Part shown: piece after piece, positions 1-5,123 of the stretch | How the letters are laid out: each line of letters opens with the position of its first letter | How positions within the stretch are numbered: position 1 is the stretch's first letter | Assembly: GCA_017408185.1 (NCBI GenBank) | Contig: JAFQVE010000195.1 | Coordinates: 1-5,123, forward strand | Length of the DNA: 5,123 bases | Source: Oscillospiraceae bacterium | GTDB lineage: Bacteria > Bacillota_A > Clostridia > Oscillospirales > JAAYXM01 | Reading direction: 5' to 3' | Translations under genes and position numbers: made by a program | Notes under the pieces: model-generated | Database searches by the model: none | What the model was told of the DNA's origin: nothing | What the model saw: the letters and a program-made list of their open reading frames with translations, nothing else

Positions 1-1800
1 ACCATCGAAACCACAGCAGTCGCACCTATAGTAGCAACTTTTTCAAAAAACAATAATGTAACAGGCGCAACTAAATACAACTACGATGCTCTTGTTGGAA
101 GAAATTATTCAGTTGTTGAGGCTGAAAGTCGAGAAAAAGGCGACTTCTTGATGAATAATGGCGACTACTTCCAGATAGAAATGTATTGCGTCGGAAGCTC
201 TGGCACACCGTGGCCGACAAAGGCCGCGGGAGCACATGGCTTGTTGTTTACGATAAATGTTAATGCTGATACCGCTGGATATTACAGCACGGATTTCGAA
301 TATGGTGCATGGAACTCAAGTGCAGACTTTACAATGTATGTAAACGGTGTTGCAGCAGGCGAGATTGATGGGTATATATGGGGAAATAATGCAACCGAAG
401 AACGAGAAAAAACACTTAATACAGTTTACCTTAATGAAGGAGAAAATGAAGTCAGCTTTAGATTGACCAAGACCTATAAGAGGACGAATGCTGACGGTTC
501 TGATGCTTCCGGATATAATGGATATTGGTTCCGCCCTAAAAAGCTCACCTTTACTCCTGTCGATGTTGCGCCCGCTCCGGTTGGATTTATATCCACACTT
601 CCTGCAGAAGTTGCCAAAGGCGATGCTGTTGAATTTACGGTAAAGCCGGTTATGAGCGATGGCTCGGATATGTATTTCGGCATATATGATGATGCAGGCA
701 CTAAAATCACCGACAAGCCAATAACTCTTATCTCAAATTCCGGCACAATAACAAATATCACAAGAACAACCGAGGGTGTCAGCGGTACCTTCACCGCAAC
801 TGAAGCAGGAACTGCAAAAATCACCGTCTCTACAATCATCAACGAAACACCGTATTTAAATACTTTCGATGTAATGGTAACATCTAATGAAGATGAAGTA
901 GTAACTCTTCCGACGACAATCACAATGTCCGTATCCACTGATGCATCTTTTGCAGGAAACCTCACAGTAATTGGCGAGGTACAGGAGAGTGCTATCAGAA
1001 CATACAGTGTAAGCACAGGTGATTCTGTAACGGTAAAGGCAGCGGATGTTGAAGGAAAAATTTTCCGCGGATGGCTTCGTGGTGGTGCGAACGGTGTAGT
1101 AGTAAGCCTTGAATCGACATATGAGTTCACTGCGGCAACAAATGTTGCACTCTTTGCAAAGTACACTGATGCCCCTGCTGAGAATGTTGAAGCAAAGGAG
1201 TTTTATGACTGGAACGGAGAGTTCCTCGCTTATGATTCGTATGATAGTTCGCTTCTCTCAAAATACGGTTTCAGCTTTAATGAATGGCTCGAAGCGGCAG
1301 GTGAGTATATCACAAGATATGTAGCTGACTATACAGCCACAAACACTTATACGATAACAAAGCCGGATAATTCAAAGATTGAAGACGTTGCTCACGAGAC
1401 AGAGGTAACATTGACAAACGCTGATCCCGTATCGTGGTATAGTAACGGTGCTCTTGCTGGTTACGGCACAAGCTATAGTTTCTATGCAACAGAGGATGCT
1501 GTTATAACAATTGGCGAAGAAGTGCAAGAAGGTCCGATAGTAAAACTTAATAATCCGGACGGCAACACATATATTCTTGAATATGATGCAAATGGTGCAA
1601 CCGTTATTGAGAAGGGCATTGTGATCGGAAATGCTGACCCGACAGTCACAAGTTGCTTCTATAAGGTTATTTCCCAGAGAAACGATGATAACGGTAAGCT
1701 TATGACAAACAATGATACAGGGTATACAACAGTACGCGGATATATAATCTATAACGACAACGGTACATACAGAGTAGTATATGCCGACATAGCAGAATAA
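1..1800 (+). CDS. Large modular secreted carbohydrate-binding / surface protein, 3' part (5' partial)
   Basis: The frame is open from base 1 with no start, so only the last 599 residues are visible; the TTG/ATG at 148/151 lie inside a domain and are not the start. Residue numbers count from base 1. Residues about 35-187 resemble a CBM6/CBM35-type beta-sandwich: it opens with YSVVEAES, then has a GYYSTDFEYGAW strand, a YVNG turn, a LNEGENEVSF strand and a closing LTFTPV. Residues about 193-295 look like an Ig-like domain. Residues about 306-389 match the InlB-B-repeat / bacterial-repeat pattern (GDSVTVKA, GWLRGG, YEF, FAKYT). A second, degenerate copy may lie at about 445-508 (ETEVTLT, WYSNG, YSFYAT). 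Residues about 512-599 form a distinct C-terminal block ending in YADIAE. No LPXTG motif, membrane segment or SLH module is seen at the C-terminus. The role is probably extracellular glycan binding; any enzyme domain would be upstream. Coding call firm, function moderate. Confidence 0.88.
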   Translation, partial: TIETTAVAPIVATFSKNNNVTGATKYNYDALVGRNYSVVEAESREKGDFLMNNGDYFQIEMYCVGSSGTPWPTKAAGAHGLLFTINVNADTAGYYSTDFEYGAWNSSADFTMYVNGVAAGEIDGYIWGNNATEEREKTLNTVYLNEGENEVSFRLTKTYKRTNADGSDASGYNGYWFRPKKLTFTPVDVAPAPVGFISTLPAEVAKGDAVEFTVKPVMSDGSDMYFGIYDDAGTKITDKPITLISNSGTITNITRTTEGVSGTFTATEAGTAKITVSTIINETPYLNTFDVMVTSNEDEVVTLPTTITMSVSTDASFAGNLTVIGEVQESAIRTYSVSTGDSVTVKAADVEGKIFRGWLRGGANGVVVSLESTYEFTAATNVALFAKYTDAPAENVEAKEFYDWNGEFLAYDSYDSSLLSKYGFSFNEWLEAAGEYITRYVADYTATNTYTITKPDNSKIEDVAHETEVTLTNADPVSWYSNGALAGYGTSYSFYATEDAVITIGEEVQEGPIVKLNNPDGNTYILEYDANGATVIEKGIVIGNADPTVTSCFYKVISQRNDDNGKLMTNNDTGYTTVRGYIIYNDNGTYRVVYADIAE

Positions 1801-1815
1801 AGTAGGACAAAAACC

Positions 1816-1845
1816 GGCGGGGCTGCGGAGATACCGCGCCTCGCC
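1816..1845 (+). terminator. GC-rich hairpin after the surface-protein gene; possible terminator or 3' end stabiliser
   Basis: Fifteen bases after the TAA stop there is a 12-bp stem. Outer arms GGCGGGGC (1816-1823) and GCCTCGCC (1838-1845) pair over 8 bp with one G-T wobble (1820-1841). T1824 is bulged, and inner arms GCGG (1825-1828) and CCGC (1834-1837) close an AGATA loop. An A-run precedes it. The following bases, ACATTCTTCA, are only a weak T-run, so intrinsic termination on the + strand may be incomplete. Read on the - strand the hairpin is followed by GGTTTTTG, a better T-run, but no - strand gene is seen to end here. It may act as a partial terminator separating expression of the secreted protein from the downstream genes, or it may protect the upstream mRNA from 3' decay. 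Confidence 0.5.
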
Positions 1846-1869
1846 ACATTCTTCATAACAGAAATTAAT

Positions 1870-1875
1870 GGGTGA
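1870..1875 (+). promoter_or_regulatory. Ribosome binding site for the Gfo/Idh/MocA gene
   Basis: GGGTGA lies 6 bases before the ATG at 1882. It is a modest Shine-Dalgarno match, and it supports that ATG, which is also where the protein's first Rossmann strand (MIKVGLIGCG) begins. Confidence 0.6.
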
Positions 1876-1881
1876 ATTACT

Positions 1882-2832
1882 ATGATTAAAGTAGGTCTTA
1901 TCGGCTGCGGCAAGATAAGCGCAGACCATGTTTCAGCTTTTGAAAAGCTGGAGGATGCAAAAATAGTCGCAGCGTGTGACTTAAACGAAGAAAATCTTTC
2001 TGTGGTTGTTGATAAAACAGGCGCAAAAGCGTATAAAGATTACAGAGAGATGCTTGATGAGGAAAAACTTGACATCGCGGTAATAACCTTGCCGCACTTT
2101 CTCCATTGCGAGGCAACGTGTGCCGCGGCAGAACACGGTGTTAATGTGTTTATCGAAAAGCCGATGGGAATGAATGTTTCCGAATGCGAAAAGATGATTG
2201 ATGTATGCGAGAAAAACAACGTTATGCTATGGGTGGGAGACCCTCAGTGTTATCACGGTGGAAATATTGTTGCAAAAGAGCTTATAAACTCGGGAGAGTA
2301 TGGCTCTCTTATTGCAATCTCTGAAACTCGCTGTACAAACTATTTTGCGGACTGGCGTCCGAAATGGTTTTTAAATAAGAAAACAAGCGGAGGCGGGATT
2401 CTTATGAATCTCGGTGCCCATACGATAGATAGAATAAAATACCTTACCGACAGCAATATTCGCGATGTCCGCGGAAAAATACATATCCGCGACGGATATG
2501 ATGTTGAGGACACGGCGCAGGTGTTCGGCGTTACCGAAAGCGGAGTTTCCGTTACGATAAATTTATCGGGAAATGCAGAGAGCGGGCATTACGCAACGTA
2601 TCTCTACCTCACGGGCGGAGAAATCCGCATAACTTCATATTGCTCGCGCGTTTCTGCGTGTAAGGCAGGCGGAGTGTTTAAGTATTTTGACGTACCGCAG
2701 ACACCTGTCATGCATGCACAGATTGCAGATGTAGTGCGCACCCTGAAATCCGGTAAAAAACCGACGGTCAGCGGGGAATACGGAAAGGAAATAATTCGTG
2801 TAGTTGAGCATGTTTATGATATGAATGTATAG
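1882..2832 (+). CDS. Gfo/Idh/MocA family NAD(P)-dependent oxidoreductase
   Basis: A 316-residue cytoplasmic protein without signal peptide. The N-terminal Rossmann fold is clear: GLIGCGKIS (residues 5-13) is the GxGxxG-type dinucleotide loop, D33 in ACDLNEEN sits at the end of beta-2 where NAD preference is often set, and EKP at 92-94 carries the family's conserved lysine K93. The C-terminal domain has the signature GGGILMNLGAHTID (170-183), with H180 as the usual catalytic histidine. The position that is often Asp in sugar and inositol dehydrogenases is Asn176; this variant is known in a subset of the family. Members oxidise or reduce sugars, cyclitols and related compounds, and some are NAD-dependent glycosidases (GH109-like), so the substrate cannot be assigned. 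At 316 residues it is slightly short for the family (commonly about 330-380) but appears complete. It sits 58 bases before the DUF5107 gene, probably co-transcribed with it. Confidence 0.95.
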   Translation: MIKVGLIGCGKISADHVSAFEKLEDAKIVAACDLNEENLSVVVDKTGAKAYKDYREMLDEEKLDIAVITLPHFLHCEATCAAAEHGVNVFIEKPMGMNVSECEKMIDVCEKNNVMLWVGDPQCYHGGNIVAKELINSGEYGSLIAISETRCTNYFADWRPKWFLNKKTSGGGILMNLGAHTIDRIKYLTDSNIRDVRGKIHIRDGYDVEDTAQVFGVTESGVSVTINLSGNAESGHYATYLYLTGGEIRITSYCSRVSACKAGGVFKYFDVPQTPVMHAQIADVVRTLKSGKKPTVSGEYGKEIIRVVEHVYDMNV

Positions 2833-2874
2833 TGTAAAAAAGAAGAGCTGTAATAATTAACAACGAACACAGAC

Positions 2875-2881
2875 AGAGAGG
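2875..2881 (+). promoter_or_regulatory. Ribosome binding site for the DUF5107 gene
   Basis: AGAGAGG ends 9 bases before the ATG at 2891, a normal spacing. The 58-base gap after the oxidoreductase stop contains no hairpin with a T-run, consistent with read-through from the upstream gene. Confidence 0.7.
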
Positions 2882-2890
2882 AAATCAAAC

Positions 2891-4873
2891 ATGACAGCAT
2901 TAACCTTTGAAAAAATGACTATTCCCTCGGCAAATTTTGGGGGAGTGAGTTCACTTCCGATACTCGGGCTGAAACTTTCAGGACGAGATTTTGTGAAATT
3001 CAATTTCCCTGAAAATGAGGGGCTTTATATGAATTACGGAAAGGTTTATTGTGCGTTTCCGTATAGGGCTCAGGATATGTATGATCGCGCACTTAATGAA
3101 AAGGAATATGAGACGGCAGTGCTCGAAAATGACAATCTCAGAGCAGTGTTTTTTCCGTCTTTGGGAGGAAAGTTGTGGTCACTTATCGATAAAAAAACAG
3201 GACGCGAACTTCTTTTTAAAAATAATGTTGTCCGTCCTTGCAACCTTGCTGTAAGAAATGCATGGACATCGGGTGGCGTTGAGTGGAATATGGGTTTCTT
3301 GGGTCACAGCCCGATGACATGCTCTCCGATAAACACAGCAAGAACTGCCCTTGCAGACGGAACTCCTGTGCTTCGTTTTTATTGGTTTGAACGCATCCGC
3401 GCGTGCATTGCGCAAATGGATATTTTTCTTCCTGAAAAGTCCGAGGTTTTATATGTCAGAACACGCTTGACAAACCCGAATAATGATACTGTACCAATGT
3501 ATTGGTGGAGCAATATCGCAACGGTTCAGGAGCGTGGTTCTCGAGTTATAGTACCGGCTACAGAGGCATATGTTTCAAAAAAAGGAATCTATTGCAAAGA
3601 AGAAATTCCGATGTATAATGGAGTGGACGTTACATACCCGTTGAACAGCTCAACCGCTCACGACTATTTTTGGAAAACGCAGGATGATAAGCTTAAATAC
3701 ATTTGCCAGCTTGATGCTGATGGCTACGGACTTGCAACAACATCAACCGACATATTGCGAGGCAGAAAACTTTTTGTATGGGGAGACACACAGGGTGGCA
3801 GGCGTTGGCAGAATTTCCTGACGCGCGACGGAGAAAGCGGAAGCTATAATGAGATTCAAGTAGGGCTTGCAAGAACACAGCTTGAAAGTCTGCCCATGCC
3901 ACCGCGCACTGTCTGGGAATGGGTGGAAACATACGGAGCAATGCAGGCAGATAAGGAGAAAGTGCATGGCGACTGGGCAGATGCACGGGCAGAAGTAGAA
4001 GCAATTTTTGCAGAGAAGATAACAAAGGAAAAGCTCAATAAAATTCTTGAAGAAACGCAAGAGATGGCAAAAAAGTGTGCTGAAACGGTAACTTTACACG
4101 ATGGCTGGGCAAGACTTGAGGAAATGCGAAGGGAAAAAACAACAGAAGGTGACCTTATGTGTCCGCATCTTGATTTCGCGGAAACGCAGGAAGAACAGAG
4201 CGTTTGGTTAAAGCTTTTGAATGAGGGAACCGTGGGAAGCCATACTCCTGATGCCGTTCCTGTTTCCTATCAGATTCAGTCAGAATGGCTTGAATTGCTC
4301 GAGAACGCAATAGAGGATAAAGACCGGAATAATTGGTATGCATACTATCTCCTTGGAACAGCAGAAGCGGCAAAGAAAAATTGCAAAAAAGCAAAAACAT
4401 ATCTTGAAAAATCATTGGAACTCACAGATTCAACTTGGGCGAATTATGCTCTTGCAACTGTCTTTGAACAGGAGGGCGATTTGGAAAGCTATGAAAAATA
4501 TATGCTTAAAGCCTATGAAATGAGAAACTATGATATTTCGCTTGCAAAAGAGGTGTTTCGTTGTGTTCATAATGCAGGAAAGCCTGAAAAGAATATAGAA
4601 CTATTTGAATGTGCGGCAGAAAACGTAAAGGCAAATACGCGCTGTTTAATTTATTATGCCTATGCGCTTGCACGCTGCGGAAGAATTGATGAGGCGGAAA
4701 AAATTATTGCAGATGAGAGAAATTGCATAGTAATTCCTGATATAAAAGAGGGCGAAACGATTACAACAGAGATTTGGGATTACATGAACGAAAGGCGTGC
4801 AGAGAGCGGACTTGAGATGCTTGAAATTCCACATGAGCTTGATTTTCGTATGTCTTATAATATCGCAAAATGA
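2891..4873 (+). CDS. DUF5107 domain protein with aldose-epimerase-like region and C-terminal TPR-like helices
   Basis: A 660-residue protein with no signal peptide or membrane segment, so cytoplasmic. Residues about 70-350 resemble the DUF5107 / galactose-mutarotase-like beta-sandwich: FFPSLGGKLWSLIDKKTGRE (87-106) is the family opening, followed by WTSGGVEWNMGFLGHSP (125-141) and SYNEIQVGLARTQLESLP (318-335). E131 and E321, in these two conserved-looking segments, are candidate catalytic or sugar-binding acids (inference). Residues about 355-415 are a charged helical linker. A segment typical of the DUF5107 C-terminal region begins near SEWLELLENAIEDKDRNNWY (464-483), and TPR-like helix pairs follow at about 482-512, 516-544 and 584-607. 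Many DUF5107-TPR proteins, as I recall, exceed 1000 residues; this shorter form has fewer helical repeats but shows no sign of frameshift. The family occurs in glycan-use loci and its biochemical role is largely unassigned. It lies between an oxidoreductase and a phosphatase gene. Family call confident; activity unknown. Confidence 0.93.
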   Translation: MTALTFEKMTIPSANFGGVSSLPILGLKLSGRDFVKFNFPENEGLYMNYGKVYCAFPYRAQDMYDRALNEKEYETAVLENDNLRAVFFPSLGGKLWSLIDKKTGRELLFKNNVVRPCNLAVRNAWTSGGVEWNMGFLGHSPMTCSPINTARTALADGTPVLRFYWFERIRACIAQMDIFLPEKSEVLYVRTRLTNPNNDTVPMYWWSNIATVQERGSRVIVPATEAYVSKKGIYCKEEIPMYNGVDVTYPLNSSTAHDYFWKTQDDKLKYICQLDADGYGLATTSTDILRGRKLFVWGDTQGGRRWQNFLTRDGESGSYNEIQVGLARTQLESLPMPPRTVWEWVETYGAMQADKEKVHGDWADARAEVEAIFAEKITKEKLNKILEETQEMAKKCAETVTLHDGWARLEEMRREKTTEGDLMCPHLDFAETQEEQSVWLKLLNEGTVGSHTPDAVPVSYQIQSEWLELLENAIEDKDRNNWYAYYLLGTAEAAKKNCKKAKTYLEKSLELTDSTWANYALATVFEQEGDLESYEKYMLKAYEMRNYDISLAKEVFRCVHNAGKPEKNIELFECAAENVKANTRCLIYYAYALARCGRIDEAEKIIADERNCIVIPDIKEGETITTEIWDYMNERRAESGLEMLEIPHELDFRMSYNIAK

Positions 4874-4880
4874 TACAATT

Positions 4881-4887
4881 GGAGGTG
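4881..4887 (+). promoter_or_regulatory. Strong ribosome binding site deciding a TTG start
   Basis: GGAGGTG is a near-perfect Shine-Dalgarno sequence 8 bases before the TTG at 4896. It fixes this TTG as the start: the first in-frame ATG (4941) falls after the catalytic RHA motif and has no comparable site upstream. Confidence 0.85.
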
Positions 4888-4901
4888 TCAGTTTTTTGAC
4901 A
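4886..4901 (+). other. Small inverted repeat covering the TTG start codon
   Basis: TGTCA (4886-4890) and TGACA (4897-4901) are perfect inverted arms around a 6-base GTTTTT loop. The 3' arm takes in two bases of the TTG start codon (4896-4898), and the 5' arm overlaps the last two bases of the Shine-Dalgarno match. A 5-bp, mostly AT stem is weak, so it could be chance or could slightly restrain initiation. Confidence 0.35.
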
Positions 4902-5123
4902 GAAATATATTTTATCCGTCATGCGGAATCCACCGGTAATATGACAGGTTGCGCCTATGGTTGGTATGATGGCCTCGTAGCGCCAAATGGATATGAACAG
5001 ATTAAGCGTCTTGAAAAAAGATTTGAAAATATAAAAGTGGATGCGGTGTATTCAAGCGACCTTATAAGAGCTGTAAAAACCGCCGAGGCAATACATAAGC
5101 CAAAAGGTCTTGCTCTGAATAAA
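4896..5123 (+). CDS. Histidine phosphatase family protein (phosphoglycerate-mutase-like), 3' partial
   Basis: The first 76 residues are visible before the window ends. The start is TTG, chosen because of the GGAGGTG site and because the protein then begins MTEIYFIRHAESTGN, as branch-1 histidine phosphatases do. R8 and H9 form the RHG-type motif (here RHA), with H9 the expected phospho-acceptor. E11 and N15 follow in the usual RHxExxxN arrangement. GWYDGLVAPNGYEQIKRL (22-39) matches the family's D-xL-xxxG-xxQ stretch, and VYSSDLIRAVKTAEAI (51-66) is the second signature, with R58 a phosphate-pocket arginine. The second catalytic histidine and the C-terminal half lie beyond the window. Members dephosphorylate small phosphorylated metabolites, including sugar phosphates and cobalamin or nucleotide precursors; the substrate cannot be told. 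It starts 22 bases after the DUF5107 gene and is probably in the same operon. Confidence 0.92.
   Translation, partial: MTEIYFIRHAESTGNMTGCAYGWYDGLVAPNGYEQIKRLEKRFENIKVDAVYSSDLIRAVKTAEAIHKPKGLALNK

Noticed and set aside
148..153. TTG/ATG as start of the first gene
   Set aside because: The same frame is open back to base 1 and encodes the first strand of the CBM-like domain (YSVVEAES), and no Shine-Dalgarno precedes it. The gene is 5' partial.
474..1166. A 230-codon open frame on the - strand
   Set aside because: It lies opposite the secreted-protein gene, its translation is low-complexity Val/Ser/Thr-rich without a domain pattern, and it is the antisense reflection of the real frame.
1743..1748. 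TATAAT as a -10 promoter element for the downstream genes
   Set aside because: It is inside the coding sequence in an AT-rich stretch, and no -35-like TTGACA lies about 17 bases upstream. The hairpin would also lie in the transcript's path.
1372..1929. A 185-codon open frame on the - strand crossing the intergenic hairpin
   Set aside because: It overlaps two well-supported + strand genes and has a Cys/Ile/Tyr-rich translation with no recognisable motif.
2833..2874. Promoter (TAATAAT-like -10) between the oxidoreductase and DUF5107 genes
   Set aside because: No convincing -35 at proper spacing; the gap is short and better read as an intra-operon spacer.
3693..4060. Overlapping - strand open frames within the DUF5107 gene
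   Set aside because: All are Cys/Leu/Ser-rich antisense shadows opposite a clear coding frame, with no family motif.
4886..4901. The inverted repeat with T-run as a transcription terminator
   Set aside because: The T-run is in the loop, not after the stem, the stem is only 5 bp, and the region holds the ribosome binding site and start of the next gene.
1..5123. CRISPR array, tRNA/rRNA, insertion sequence or prophage genes
   Set aside because: No regularly spaced repeats, cloverleaf-like segments, transposase motifs or terminal inverted repeats were seen; nearly all bases are in the four coding frames.

Overview
The window looks like part of a chromosome from a low-to-moderate GC Gram-positive anaerobe, probably a gut or rumen Clostridia (Bacillota). 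Three things suggest this: a large modular secreted protein with carbohydrate-binding and InlB-B-repeat-like modules, purine-rich Shine-Dalgarno sequences (one a near-perfect GGAGGTG serving a TTG start), and AT-leaning codon choice. This is inferred from style; nothing in the window fixes the species.

All four genes are on the + strand and coding density is high. From base 1 to 1800 runs the 3' part of a long extracellular protein. Its reading frame is already open at the window edge, so its start, signal peptide and any catalytic domain lie upstream. The visible part has a CBM6/CBM35-like beta-sandwich, an Ig-like stretch, one or two InlB-B-repeat-like modules and a C-terminal block with no sortase signal or membrane anchor. 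A strong GC-rich hairpin with only a weak T-run follows its stop codon.

The next three genes appear to form one transcription unit of cytoplasmic proteins. They are a Gfo/Idh/MocA-family NAD(P)-dependent oxidoreductase (1882-2832), a DUF5107 protein with an aldose-epimerase-like region and C-terminal TPR-like helices (2891-4873), and the start of a histidine-phosphatase (phosphoglycerate-mutase-like) protein (from 4896, cut by the window end). Gaps of 58 and 22 bases, each carrying a ribosome binding site and no evident terminator, support co-transcription.

The most economical reading is a carbohydrate-use locus: an outer protein that binds glycan, then intracellular enzymes that oxidise or rearrange a sugar or sugar derivative, and possibly dephosphorylate one. 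The substrate cannot be read from the sequence. The pairing of a Gfo/Idh/MocA enzyme with a DUF5107-TPR protein is the most interesting point here. No RNA genes, mobile elements, CRISPR arrays or long repeats were seen, and no gene-free stretch exceeds 81 bases.
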